Positions 15,310 through 23,602 of a stretch of 64,000 nucleotides of DNA are shown in pieces (positions within the stretch are counted from its first letter, which is position 1; every line of letters starts with the position of its first letter). Source of the DNA: Streptomyces formicae (lineage in GTDB: Bacteria > Actinomycetota > Actinomycetes > Streptomycetales > Streptomycetaceae); assembly GCF_022647665.1 (NCBI RefSeq), contig NZ_CP071872.1, positions 7,006,001 through 7,070,000 of the forward strand, in the 5' to 3' direction. A model generated the notes under the pieces. That model was not told the origin of the DNA and did no database searches. It saw only the letters and a list, made by a program, of their open reading frames with translations. The translations under genes were made by a program, and so were the position numbers.

Positions 15310-16634
15310 CCTTCGACCCCTCCGCCGAGGCCGCGCGCGCCACCGCCGGCATCCTCGACGACACGCTCCACGGGGACGCCCGGGGCGTGGTCGTGGACTC
15401 GCCGCCGGGCGCCGGAAAGTCGACGCTCGTGGTGCGGACCGCGCTCGAACTGGCCGCGGCCGGGCGGGCTTTGATGGTCGTCGCACAGACGAACGCGCAG
15501 GTGGACGATCTGGTGCTGCGGCTCGCCGAGAAGGAGCCGGAGCTTCCGGTCGGCCGGCTGCACAGCAACGACCCGGACCCGTACGACAAGGCGCTCGACG
15601 AGCTGGCGAACGTACGGAAGTCGGCGAAGGCCGGGGATCTCGCGGGGCTCGACGTCGTCATCTCGACGGCCGCGAAGTGGGCGCATGTGCAGGGCGTCGA
15701 GCCCTGGGGGCACGCGATCGTGGACGAGGCGTACCAGATGCGTTCGGACGCGCTGCTCGCGGTGGCCGGACTGTTCGAGCGGGCGCTGTTCGTGGGCGAC
15801 CCGGGCCAGCTGGACCCGTTCTCGGTGGTCGGGGCCGAACAGTGGGCGGGGCTGTCCTACGACCCGTCGGCGAGCGCGGTCTCGACGCTGCTGGCACACA
15901 ATCCGGAGCTGCCGCAGCACCGGCTGCCGGTGTCGTGGCGGCTGCCGGCGTCGGCGGCGCCGCTGGTCTCGGGCGCGTTCTATCCGTACACGCCGTTCCG
16001 CAGCGGCACGGGCTCGGGCGACCGGCGGCTCGCGTTCGGGGTCGCCTCGGACGGTTCGGGCCCGGACCGGGTGCTGGACGAGGCGGCCGAGTCGGGCTGG
16101 GGCCTGCTGGAGCTGCCCGCCCGCCACACGCCGCGCACGGATCCGGAAGCGGTACGGGCCGTGGCGCTGGTGGTGCGGCGGCTGCTGGACCGCGGCGGGG
16201 CGTCGGTGTCGGAGCGCTCGGACGGCCCCGTGCCGCTCACCGCGGACCGTATCGCCGTCGGCACGGCCCACCGTGACCAAGCGGCGGCGGTGCGGTCGGC
16301 GCTCGCGGAGCTGGGCGTGTCCGGGGTGACGGTCGACACGGCCAACCGGCTCCAGGGCCGTGAGTACGACGTCACGGTCGTGCTCCACCCCCTCTCCGGC
16401 CGCCCGGACGCGACGGCCTTCCACCTGGAGACGGGCCGCCTCTGCGTCCTGGCCTCCCGCCACCGCCACGCCTGCATCGTCGTCTGTCGCGCGGGCGTGG
16501 CGGACCTGCTGGACGAACACCCGTCGACGGAGCCGGTGCAGCTGGGGGTCACGGTGAAGTTCCCGGACGGCTGGGAAGCGAACCACGCGGTCCTCGCGCA
16601 CCTGGCCGAGCACCGGGTGACATGGCAGCCCTGA
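15306..16634 (+). CDS. SF1 helicase, Upf1/Dna2-like
   Basis: 442-aa ATP-dependent helicase. Motifs: Walker A PPGAGKST (33-40), Ia AQTNAQVDDL (60-69), Walker B VDEAYQ (139-144), motif III GDPGQLDPF (164-172), motif IV Trp211-Arg212, motif V VDTANRLQGREYD (343-355) and motif VI LCVLASRHRHA (379-389). The VDEAxQ and LQGxExD forms are those of the SF1B Upf1/Dna2/IGHMBP2 group rather than UvrD or RecB. At 442 aa it lacks the accessory domains found in single-chain Dna2. The upstream genes may supply these as separate proteins: a Fe-S nuclease and a possible barrel. GTG start overlaps the previous stop by 4 bases. The 3' end is duplicated 181 bp downstream. Confidence 0.85.
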   Translation: MTFDPSAEAARATAGILDDTLHGDARGVVVDSPPGAGKSTLVVRTALELAAAGRALMVVAQTNAQVDDLVLRLAEKEPELPVGRLHSNDPDPYDKALDELANVRKSAKAGDLAGLDVVISTAAKWAHVQGVEPWGHAIVDEAYQMRSDALLAVAGLFERALFVGDPGQLDPFSVVGAEQWAGLSYDPSASAVSTLLAHNPELPQHRLPVSWRLPASAAPLVSGAFYPYTPFRSGTGSGDRRLAFGVASDGSGPDRVLDEAAESGWGLLELPARHTPRTDPEAVRAVALVVRRLLDRGGASVSERSDGPVPLTADRIAVGTAHRDQAAAVRSALAELGVSGVTVDTANRLQGREYDVTVVLHPLSGRPDATAFHLETGRLCVLASRHRHACIVVCRAGVADLLDEHPSTEPVQLGVTVKFPDGWEANHAVLAHLAEHRVTWQP

Positions 16635-16837
16635 CCACGACCCGGGCTCAGGTGCCCGACCGACAGCCGCCGAGCACCACGCCGCCCGCCCGCCCGCCGG
16701 CCGGAGGCCGGCACGCCGCCGGAGGCGGCCAACGGATACAGCCCCGGACGGCTGGGAAGCGAACCACGCGGTCCTCGCGCACCTGGCCGAGCACCGGGTG
16801 ACATGGCAGCCCTGACCACGACCCGGGCTCAGGTGCC
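16562..16837. repeat. Direct duplication of the helicase 3' end (95 bp, two copies)
   Basis: A perfect 95-bp segment occurs at 16562-16656 and again at 16743-16837, offset 181 bp, separated by 86 bp of GC-rich palindromic sequence (GGCCGGAGGCCGGC region). Each copy holds the last 24 codons and stop of the helicase gene, the short spacer, and the last two codons and stop of the convergent SnoaL-like gene. The first copy therefore carries a vestigial SnoaL tail and the second a vestigial helicase tail. Confidence 0.95.
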
Positions 16838-17236
16838 GGCGGTGGTGTCGGCGAACGAATGGTGTTCGTGGGCGACGACCCAGCGGTCCCGCTCCTTGCG
16901 GAGGCCGACCGTGAGGCGCAGCCGGTTCTCCGGGTGCTCGGCGAGCTCATCGGGGGTGCCGCAGCGCAGCAGGGCGTGGGCGTAGGCGACGGTGTCGCCC
17001 GCGGTCACGTCCAGCGAGACGATCTCGAAGGAGGCGCCCTGCCGCTGGAACGCGAAGAAGGGCGGCCAGGACGCGCGGTAGGCGTCGATGCCGCGTACGC
17101 CGTCGTGGGGCGGCGGCACGTCGAACATGACGATGTCGTCGGCGTGGTCGGCGAGGACGCCGGCCATGTCGCCGCGGTGCACCGCCGCGGCCCACTGCAC
17201 GATCAGGGTCCGGATCTGTTCCGTGTCGTCGGACAT
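16829..17236 (-). CDS. SnoaL/NTF2-like domain protein
   Basis: 135-aa single-domain protein of the SnoaL-like (YybH/SgcJ) alpha+beta cone fold. Typical marks are the N-terminal helix IRTLIVQWAAAVHRGDMAG, VLADHADDIVMFD, and the closing strand region RWVVAHEHHSF. Members include ketosteroid-isomerase-like enzymes and uncharacterised stress proteins; no specific reaction can be assigned. The ATG at 17236 has GAAAGGA upstream. Its last codons lie in the second copy of the 95-bp repeat. Confidence 0.85.
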   Translation of the reverse strand: MSDDTEQIRTLIVQWAAAVHRGDMAGVLADHADDIVMFDVPPPHDGVRGIDAYRASWPPFFAFQRQGASFEIVSLDVTAGDTVAYAHALLRCGTPDELAEHPENRLRLTVGLRKERDRWVVAHEHHSFADTTAGT

Positions 17237-17378
17237 CGTTCGGTCCTTTCTCCTTGCCCCCCTGTGCAGACCCGGCCGGCTGCGGGGACTCATCGGTAAG
17301 AATCCCCACCGGGTCAGGGCGCACTTGCCCGGGGCGGGAGAATGGGGGGTGGCCGGAGTGTGCGAGGAGGAGAAGCTG

Positions 17379-17738
17379 ATGGCGGAGTCGGAGCGGAGCG
17401 AGCGGCGGATGCGGCCCGGGCCGTTGCTCTTCGAGCCTTCGGAGGCCGCCTCCGACCCGGAGCATTTCTTCGGCCTGGAGTCGATGGACGACCCTCGCGA
17501 GCTGCTGTCCCGCGCGACGGAGCTGGCGATGGCGTTCCAGGCCGCGGCCGACCGGGCCATCGAGTACCAGGCCCTCGCGGCCGCGCAGCTCGCCGATCCC
17601 CGGCGCTTCGACCGGCTGACGACCGCGGAGATCGCGCGGCGCGCACAGTGGAGCGAGGACTACGCGAAGAAGATGATCGAGTTCGGCCGAGATCTGCTGC
17701 GGTCCGTGGACCCGGACTCCCAGTCGGGCTCCCCGTAG
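17379..17738 (+). CDS. Conserved small protein with C-terminal HTH-like helix pair
   Basis: 119-aa cytoplasmic protein, not assigned to a known family. GAGGAGGAG ends 6 bases before the ATG at 17379. The N-terminal third is charged and probably flexible; the middle is helical (ELLSRATELAMAFQAAADRA). The end, RLTTAEIARRAQWSEDYAKK and following residues, has the spacing of a helix-turn-helix, so DNA binding is plausible. The position is unremarkable, between a SnoaL-like gene and a small prim-pol-like gene. Confidence 0.75.
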   Translation: MAESERSERRMRPGPLLFEPSEAASDPEHFFGLESMDDPRELLSRATELAMAFQAAADRAIEYQALAAAQLADPRRFDRLTTAEIARRAQWSEDYAKKMIEFGRDLLRSVDPDSQSGSP

Positions 17739-17894
17739 CACCGAAGTGCCGGAGGCCGCCCCAGGCGTCACATGCGCCTCGGAAGCGAACCCCGGCATAT
17801 GCCGCGGGGCAAGATACTCCCCCTCACCCGACCCTGTCCCCGATTTCGGCAACCCACGGCGACGGAACCCGGACTCTCGGTAGATGTAGCTGCC

Positions 17895-18554
17895 ATGAGC
17901 ACTTGGCTGCGCGACGAAACCCCGCCTGGCCCCGCCCGCGACGAAGCGCGGCGGCGCGACGTCTTCGCGGTGCTGCGGGACGAGGGGCGGCACCAGACCG
18001 GGCAGGTGACCGCGCCCGGCGCGGACTGGCTCGCATCGGCCACCGCGTTTCCGCGCTCCGCGCTGGCGCTGTGGCAGGACAAGCCCGCCGTGCCCGCCGT
18101 CGTCCCGTGCGGGATCGCCTTCGACGTCGTCAACGTGCCTGCGGTCTTCGGCCGCCGGATGCTCGAACAGCTGTGGTCCGAGGGTCCCGGCTCCGGCCCG
18201 GTGGCGCTCCACCGGGGCCGGATGCTGCTGTTCGCCGCTCCCGGCTCGGCCCACCGGTTACCGGCCCTGCTCCGCTGGGAGGAGTGGGGCGCCGCGGTGC
18301 CGCCGATGTTCTGCCACGGCACCGGGGACGCGATCACCATCCCGCCCCTCGCCCCGCCCCCGGGCGCGCCCGGCTCGGGGCCGCGCTGGCTGGTCGCTCC
18401 GGACACCCGGCAGCCCTGGCTGCCGGGGCCCGACGTACTGCTCTGGGCATGCGTACGGGCGGCCCGCGCGGCCTCCGCCGCCTCGGTCCGTATATCGATT
18501 TTTCCTCCCGCCGACCAGGATGCTAAGGTCTACGACGTCAGCAGGCGCCGCTAG
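17895..18554 (+). CDS. Small prim-pol-like protein with a TTA leucine codon
   Basis: 219-aa cytoplasmic protein. The segment GPVALHRGRMLLFAAPG through PRWLVAPDTR and a final WLPGPDVLLWACVRAAR helix matches the layout of small Streptomyces proteins annotated bifunctional DNA primase/polymerase and resembles the protein at 8814-9233. Codon 122 (18258-18260) is TTA, the rare leucine codon read only by the bldA tRNA, and it is the only in-frame TTA that I found in the window. Translation may therefore be developmentally controlled. The stop codon lies inside the downstream tRNA-Lys gene (10-base overlap). The ATG at 17895 lacks a strong ribosome-binding site. Confidence 0.72.
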   Translation: MSTWLRDETPPGPARDEARRRDVFAVLRDEGRHQTGQVTAPGADWLASATAFPRSALALWQDKPAVPAVVPCGIAFDVVNVPAVFGRRMLEQLWSEGPGSGPVALHRGRMLLFAAPGSAHRLPALLRWEEWGAAVPPMFCHGTGDAITIPPLAPPPGAPGSGPRWLVAPDTRQPWLPGPDVLLWACVRAARAASAASVRISIFPPADQDAKVYDVSRRR

Positions 18555-18618
18555 CTCAGTTGGTTAGAGCAGCTGACTCTTAATCAGCGGGTCCGGGGTT
18601 CGAGTCCCTGGCGGCGCA
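18545..18618 (+). tRNA. tRNA-Lys (anticodon CTT)
   Basis: 74-nt cloverleaf: acceptor GCGCCGC pairs with GCGGCGC, D-loop AGTTGGTTA, anticodon stem GCTGA/TCAGC around loop CTCTTAA, T-arm with TTCGAGT. Discriminator A, no encoded CCA. Identical copies lie at 32335 and 38210. The first 10 bases overlap the preceding CDS. Confidence 0.98.
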
Positions 18619-18626
18619 CTTCTGTG

Positions 18627-18658
18627 GTCAGGCCCCTCGCGCGCGCGAGGGGCCTGAC
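18627..18658. terminator. Terminator after tRNA-Lys
   Basis: A perfect 14-bp stem (18627-18640 with 18645-18658) with loop GCGC, starting 8 bases after the tRNA. It can also serve the convergent metalloprotease gene. Confidence 0.85.
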
Positions 18659-18670
18659 GCATGTCGCGGG

Positions 18671-19933
18671 TCACACCCCTGGCGTGATCTTGACCGTCCA
18701 GCCTCCCGTGCGCGTGCGGTCCACGACCTCCACCCGCACCCGGTCGCCCGGCACCGTGTACGACTCCCCCACCGACAGCGGCGCGTCCGCGAGCGCCGGG
18801 TAGACCGACTCGTTCCAGCACGCCTCCGTCTGCGGGTGAGTGTCCAGCACCTCGACCGGACCGGCGCCGGACGCCGCCTCGTTCCGCACGCGGTAGATGA
18901 GCACGCCCTCCGTGCAGGTGTCCCGGTCGTTTCCGGTCGCCCCCCGCGCCTCGATGGCGAGCGCGGAGTTCGGGCCGGTGCGTACGACCGCGAGCCGGGT
19001 GCCCACGGTCCCGCCGGGGGGCGGCGCCGCCGCGAGCGGCTCCAGCGTGAACATCCGGTTCGCCCCGCGGGCGCCCGTGACACAGCGCACCTGCTGCTGG
19101 TCCAGCCAGCCGAGCTTCCACTTGTGCCAGCCGAAGAGGTCCGGCGCGAGGCCGAACTGACTGCCCATCACATCCCAGTCGCCGACATGGGTGTCCCAGT
19201 CGCCCTTGCCGTCGGTCGGACGATGGTAGAGGTCCGGCAGGTCGAAGACGTGTCCGGTTTCGTGCGCGAGCACATTGCGGTCAGGCGGGTGCCGCTCGAA
19301 GACCGTGACGACGCGGCGGATGTCCGCACCGTCCGCGGAGAGCGGACGGTCGAAGTTCACGACCTTCGTCGCGTCGGAGTCGACGCCCGGCGCGTCCGGG
19401 TCGGCGACCAGATAGACGACGTCGTACCGCGAGAAGTCGACCACCGGGTCGGCGACGGCGATCGCGTCCCGCAGATAGGCGGCCCGCCGGGCGGCGTCCC
19501 AGTCGCGCTTCATCCGGTACGCCGTCGACGCCTGCGGCATCTGGATCCACCGCGGCAGCGGATGCGCCCGCAGGTCGAACCTGCCGTACGACGCCCGCCG
19601 GAAGAAGTCGCCGGTCGCCGGGAAGTGGTCGCGGGCCAGTTCGTCCGGCCTGGTCAGCGGGGCGGAGTCCGGGAAGGAGAGGAAGACCATGATCGCGTCG
19701 AGGGTCCGGCTGGGGCGGGGGTAGGCCGAATTCCAGGTGTTCAGGCCAAGGGAGTGGTGCGCCGCGGTGCGCGGCAGGGCACAGGGGCCCGCGGAGGTGT
19801 CGGCGGCGGCGGGGCCCGCGACGAGTGAGGTGGCGGCGAGGGCCATGAGGGAGGTGAGCGCGGCGGCCGTGGCACGCAGGCTGGGCCGTTCCACTCGCCC
19901 GGGTGTTTCCGGGCGTGTCTGCTGACCCTCCAC
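18671..19933 (-). CDS. Secreted M6-family metalloprotease
   Basis: 420-aa exported zinc protease. A basic leader and hydrophobic segment ending near AAADT (about residue 46) form the signal peptide. The zinc-binding motif HETGHVFDLPDLY gives the HExxH pair, followed by the Met-turn-like DVMGSQFG, the pattern of M6 (immune-inhibitor-A-like) peptidases. The final 120 residues are beta-rich. The GTG start at 19933 is supported by GGAGG five bases upstream. Substrate unknown. The gene converges on the tRNA-Lys terminator. Confidence 0.87.
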   Translation of the reverse strand: MEGQQTRPETPGRVERPSLRATAAALTSLMALAATSLVAGPAAADTSAGPCALPRTAAHHSLGLNTWNSAYPRPSRTLDAIMVFLSFPDSAPLTRPDELARDHFPATGDFFRRASYGRFDLRAHPLPRWIQMPQASTAYRMKRDWDAARRAAYLRDAIAVADPVVDFSRYDVVYLVADPDAPGVDSDATKVVNFDRPLSADGADIRRVVTVFERHPPDRNVLAHETGHVFDLPDLYHRPTDGKGDWDTHVGDWDVMGSQFGLAPDLFGWHKWKLGWLDQQQVRCVTGARGANRMFTLEPLAAAPPPGGTVGTRLAVVRTGPNSALAIEARGATGNDRDTCTEGVLIYRVRNEAASGAGPVEVLDTHPQTEACWNESVYPALADAPLSVGESYTVPGDRVRVEVVDRTRTGGWTVKITPGV

Positions 19934-20247
19934 GTCGACCTCCGGCTACGGAATGCGGGACACCCTCACCCACCTTGTGATGGTTTGTAGCCGTCTGCAC
20001 CTTTCTGCTGGCCGCATGGGTGAGCAGGGGCCGACACCCCGGCCTTTCACGGAAAGTCACAACCGGTCAGGAGGGCGCCGCGCAGGGCCAGACCCGCGCA
20101 GAAACGATCGGTCTGGACCATCAAGTGCGCTTGATCACGACGGAGAAGCTGGAACGGCCACCCGGCCAGCCTCTATGATCGGCACACTTTCCCGGCTTTC
20201 CGGCCCCGACCGGACCTGAACGACACGACGCACAGCGGGAGCGAGCG
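19934..20247. other. Divergent intergenic region between protease and cdgA
   Basis: 314 bp without a convincing gene. It must hold promoters for both flanking genes. The one clear structure is the palindrome at 20120-20135, listed separately. Sequence next to cdgA (20190-20247) is GC-rich with no obvious -10 that I would commit to. Confidence 0.6.
20120..20135. promoter_or_regulatory. Palindrome upstream of cdgA (candidate operator)
   Basis: ATCAAG-TGCG-CTTGAT, 6-bp arms perfectly complementary, centred about 120 bp before the cdgA start. cdgA is known in S. coelicolor as a target of the developmental repressor BldD, but this sequence does not fit the BldD consensus well, so the binding protein is unassigned. 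Confidence 0.35.
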
Positions 20248-22287
20248 GTGAGCGGAAACACCGAAGGACAGGGTCCTGCGGCCGTCGCGGCGCCCGGGAC
20301 CGCCCTACCGTCGGTTACGGAGCGTCACGCGACGGGACGCGGGACGCGCACCGCGGACGGCATGCGCGGGGGCGCCGCCGGAGCAACCGCCGGAGTGGCC
20401 CCCGGCGCGACGGCAGGCGCACGGTCCACCGCGACGGCCACCGCTCCGCACGCCACGGCGGCCACCACCTCGCCCACCGGCCCGACGCAGGCGACAGCCG
20501 CCGCGCTCGCCGGCACGGCGGCCACCGTCCCGTCCGCCGCGCCTTGTCTCGTACCGCCCTCCGCCGAACTCGGCGACCACCGTGCCGCGTTCAACATCGC
20601 CCAGCTCGCCATGGCCGTCGTCGACCACGACGGCCTCGTCGTCTCCGCCAACGACGCGCTCGCCGAGCTCATCGGCGCCGAACCCGCCACGCTGCACGAG
20701 CGGTCCGCCGCCGAGCTCGTGGATCTCGCCTCCGACGGCCGCACCTGGCACGCGTACCGCGAGGTGCTGCGCGGCCGCCGCGCCCGCTTCCGCTGCACCC
20801 GTCGGCTCAAACACCCCGACGGGCGCGCGCTTTGGGCCGAGGTCACCGTCGCGCCCCTGCCGGACAGCCGCCGGGTGCTGCTCTCCGTCGCGGACATCAG
20901 CGACCGGCGCGAACTCCAGGCGCGGCTGCGGCACCTCCAGATGCACGACCCGGTCACCCGGCTGCCCAACCGCACACTGTTCTTCGAGCGGCTCAGCGCT
21001 GCCCTGGAGGTGTCGGCGTACGAGCACGGCGGCACCGGCCGGATCGGGCTCTGCTACCTCGACCTCGACGGCTTCAAGGCCGTCAACGACACCCTCGGCC
21101 ACCGCGTCGGGGACCGGCTGCTGACCGCCGTCGCAGGCCGGCTGACCGAGTGCGCGGACCGCGACGGCTACACGCGCAGCGGCGGGCACCTGGTGGCCCG
21201 GCTCGGCGGCGACGAGTTCGCGATCCTGGTCGAGGACTCCACCGGCACGGAGCAACTCGCCGACATCGCACGATCGGTGCTGGTCGCGCTCCAGCGGCCG
21301 TTCGACCTCGCCGGGCAGCGGCTTTCGGTGTCGGCGTCGATCGGAGTGGTGGAGCGCACCGCGGCCGGGACGACGGCGACCGGCCTGATGCAGGACGCCG
21401 ACACGACGCTGTACTGGGCGAAGGCGGACGGCAAGGCCCGCTGGACCCTCTTCGACCCCGAGCGCAACGCCCACCGGATGACGCGCCAGGCGCTGTCGTC
21501 GACGCTGCGGCCCGCCGTGGAGCGCGGGGAGTTCGCGCTCGAGTACCAGCCGCTGGTGGGGATGGCGGACGGCGCCGTGCGGGGCGTGGAGGCGCTGGTG
21601 CGCTGGAATCACCCGCAGTTCGGCACCCTGGCGCCGAATCGGTTCATCGGAATCGCCGAAGAAGACGGCTCCATCGTGCAGTTGGGCCGCTGGGTCCTGC
21701 GGACGGCGTGCCGCCAGGCCCGTCAGTGGCAGCAGGACCACCCGGGCGCGGCGCCGATCTTCGTCAGCGTCAACGTCGCCGTGCGCCAGGTCTGGGACTC
21801 CGACCTGGTCGCGGATGTCGCCGGCATCCTGGCCGAGACGGGCCTCGCCCCGCATCTGCTCCAGCTGGAGCTCACCGAGTCGGCGGTGATGGGCTCCGCG
21901 GGCCGCCCGCTCCAGGCTCTCCAGGCGCTCAGTGACATGGGCGTCCGTATCGCGATCGACGACTTCGGGACGGGCTACTCCAACCTCGCCTATCTGAGCC
22001 GGCTGCCGGTATCCGTACTGAAACTCGACGGATCGTTTGTTCGCGGCTTCCGCTACGACGACGGCGCCCACCCGAACCCCGCCGACGAGACGATCGTCGA
22101 GGCGATGGTCCAACTCGCCCACCGGCTGGGCCTCACGGTCACCGCGGAGTGCGTGGAGACGGCGGGCCAGGCGGAGCGGCTGCGGCGGATCGGGTGCGAC
22201 ACGGGGCAGGGGTGGCTGTACTCGCGGGCGGTGGCGCCGGAGCGCATCGACGGCATGATCGGCGGAATCAGCCCACTGGCGGTCTGA
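20248..22287 (+). CDS. cdgA: PAS-GGDEF-EAL cyclic-di-GMP enzyme, CdgA-like
   Basis: 679-aa cytoplasmic signalling protein. Residues 1-105 are an Ala/Thr-rich, probably disordered extension. A PAS domain spans about 110-225, GGDEF about 228-405 with an intact GGDEF at 320-324 (diguanylate cyclase), and EAL about 415-675 with intact Glu448-Ala449-Leu450 and the DDFGTGYSNL loop (phosphodiesterase). Both catalytic sites look competent, so the net activity cannot be read from sequence. Domain order and its place downstream of cebFG-bglC match S. coelicolor CdgA (SCO2817, recalled). The GTG start has GGGAG upstream. No membrane helices. Confidence 0.88.
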   Translation: MSGNTEGQGPAAVAAPGTALPSVTERHATGRGTRTADGMRGGAAGATAGVAPGATAGARSTATATAPHATAATTSPTGPTQATAAALAGTAATVPSAAPCLVPPSAELGDHRAAFNIAQLAMAVVDHDGLVVSANDALAELIGAEPATLHERSAAELVDLASDGRTWHAYREVLRGRRARFRCTRRLKHPDGRALWAEVTVAPLPDSRRVLLSVADISDRRELQARLRHLQMHDPVTRLPNRTLFFERLSAALEVSAYEHGGTGRIGLCYLDLDGFKAVNDTLGHRVGDRLLTAVAGRLTECADRDGYTRSGGHLVARLGGDEFAILVEDSTGTEQLADIARSVLVALQRPFDLAGQRLSVSASIGVVERTAAGTTATGLMQDADTTLYWAKADGKARWTLFDPERNAHRMTRQALSSTLRPAVERGEFALEYQPLVGMADGAVRGVEALVRWNHPQFGTLAPNRFIGIAEEDGSIVQLGRWVLRTACRQARQWQQDHPGAAPIFVSVNVAVRQVWDSDLVADVAGILAETGLAPHLLQLELTESAVMGSAGRPLQALQALSDMGVRIAIDDFGTGYSNLAYLSRLPVSVLKLDGSFVRGFRYDDGAHPNPADETIVEAMVQLAHRLGLTVTAECVETAGQAERLRRIGCDTGQGWLYSRAVAPERIDGMIGGISPLAV

Positions 22288-22324
22288 CGAGCCTGCGGCG
22301 GCCTGCACGGCGGAGCCGCACGCC

Positions 22325-22378
22325 GGATGCGGCCCCACCCCGGAGGGGCTCGGACGCGGCCCCACCCCGGAGGCGCTC
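22325..22378. repeat. 27-bp tandem repeat next to the luciferase-like gene stop
   Basis: Two copies (22325-22351 and 22352-22378) share 25 of 27 bases around GCGGCCCCACCCCGGAGG. The second ends in the first base of the stop codon of the leftward gene. Confidence 0.9.
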
Positions 22379-23466
22379 TATCGGAGCCCGTCCGGCATGC
22401 CGTACGCGTCCGCGATCAGCTCGTACGACCGCAGCCGCGCCTCCCCGCCGTGCGCGTTGGCCGTGATCATCAGCTCGTCCGCGCCCGTGCGCTTCTGCAG
22501 ATCGTCCAGGCCGGTGCGGACCTCGTCGGGTGTGCCGTGGACGACGTTCGCGAGCCAGCTGTCCACGAACTCGCGCTCCAGCGAGCTGAAGGCGTACGCC
22601 TCGGCCTCCTCGGGGGTCGGGATGAGACCGGGGCGGCCGGTGCGGAGGCGCAGCATCGACAGCGCTCCGGTCATGACCTGGCGGCGGGCCTCACGGGCGT
22701 CGTCGGAGGCGAGGGCGGAGACACCGATCAGCGCGTAGGGGGCATCGAGGACGGCCGAGGGGCGGAAGGTGTCGCGGTAGAGGTCGAGCGCCGGGATCGT
22801 GTTCTGCGCCGAGAAGTGGTGGGCGAACGCGAACGGCAGGCCCAGCATGCCGGCCAGCCGGGCGCTGAAACCGGAGGAGCCGAGCAGCCAGATCGGGGGC
22901 CGGGCGGTGGACTGGACCCCGCCGGGCGCGGTGGCCTGCACCGGGCCCGGGATCGCGTGGATGCGCGCGTACGGGTGGCCGTCCGGGAAGTCGTCGTCCA
23001 GGAAGCGGGTGAGCTCGGCGAGCTGCTGCGGGAACTCGTCAGCGCCCTCGGCGAGCCGCTCGGTGCGGCGCAGCGCGGCGGCGGTGGCCCCGTCCGTGCC
23101 GGGCGCGCGGCCGAGGCCGAGGTCGACTCGGCCGGGCGCGAGGGCCTCCAGGGTGCCGAACTGCTCGGCGATCACCAGCGGTGCGTGGTTGGGCAGCATC
23201 ACCCCGCCGGAGCCGAGGCGGATGCGCACGGTGTGGGCCGCGAGGTGGGCGAGGATGACGGCGGGGGACGAGGAGGCGACACCGGGCATGGAGTGGTGCT
23301 CGGCGACCCAGTGGCGGTGGTAGCCGCGGCGCTCGGCGAGCCGGACGATGTCGACGCTGGTGCGCAGGGCCTCGGCGGCGGTGCGGCCGCTGCCGACCGT
23401 GACCAGGTCCAGTACCGACAGGGGTACGGGGGCGGTTCCCGTCGCCGTGCCTCGGATCTCGTCCAC
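22378..23466 (-). CDS. LLM-class flavin-dependent oxidoreductase
   Basis: 362-aa cytoplasmic luciferase-like monooxygenase. Early motifs PLSVLDLVTVGSGRTAAEAL and RHWVAEHHSMPGVASSSPA are typical of the bacterial group with unknown substrates (YvbT/alkanal-monooxygenase-like). GLGRAPGTDG and LLGSSGFSARLAG are the conserved flavin-site segments. I set the start at the GTG at 23466 because GGAGG lies 9 bases upstream; a GTG at 23502 would add 12 residues without a ribosome-binding site. The gene converges on cdgA. No operon partner. Confidence 0.88.
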   Translation of the reverse strand: MDEIRGTATGTAPVPLSVLDLVTVGSGRTAAEALRTSVDIVRLAERRGYHRHWVAEHHSMPGVASSSPAVILAHLAAHTVRIRLGSGGVMLPNHAPLVIAEQFGTLEALAPGRVDLGLGRAPGTDGATAAALRRTERLAEGADEFPQQLAELTRFLDDDFPDGHPYARIHAIPGPVQATAPGGVQSTARPPIWLLGSSGFSARLAGMLGLPFAFAHHFSAQNTIPALDLYRDTFRPSAVLDAPYALIGVSALASDDAREARRQVMTGALSMLRLRTGRPGLIPTPEEAEAYAFSSLEREFVDSWLANVVHGTPDEVRTGLDDLQKRTGADELMITANAHGGEARLRSYELIADAYGMPDGLR

Positions 23467-23602
23467 TGCTGGGGTCCTCCTGCGCGTGTCGTGCGTATCC
23501 ACGGTGACAACAGGAGGGAGTCTCCGGTTTATTCCCGTCCGGAGACGCCGTCCGGAGACGGCCGGTGCATCGGCCGGAGACGGCCGGAGACGTGACCCCG
23601 GC

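Noticed and set aside
12475..15486. A 1003-codon open frame on the minus strand
   Set aside because: It lies opposite the nuclease and unknown genes, is dominated by Arg/Gly/Pro from GC-rich codons, and has no domain. It is a typical antisense shadow in high-GC DNA.
18545..18660. tRNA-Lys as the attachment site of an integrated element
   Set aside because: No integrase, excisionase or duplicated tRNA 3' end follows any of the three copies; the second and third copies are full-length genes.
20305..22365. 686-codon minus-strand frame opposite cdgA
   Set aside because: The plus strand encodes intact PAS, GGDEF and EAL domains; the opposite frame has none.
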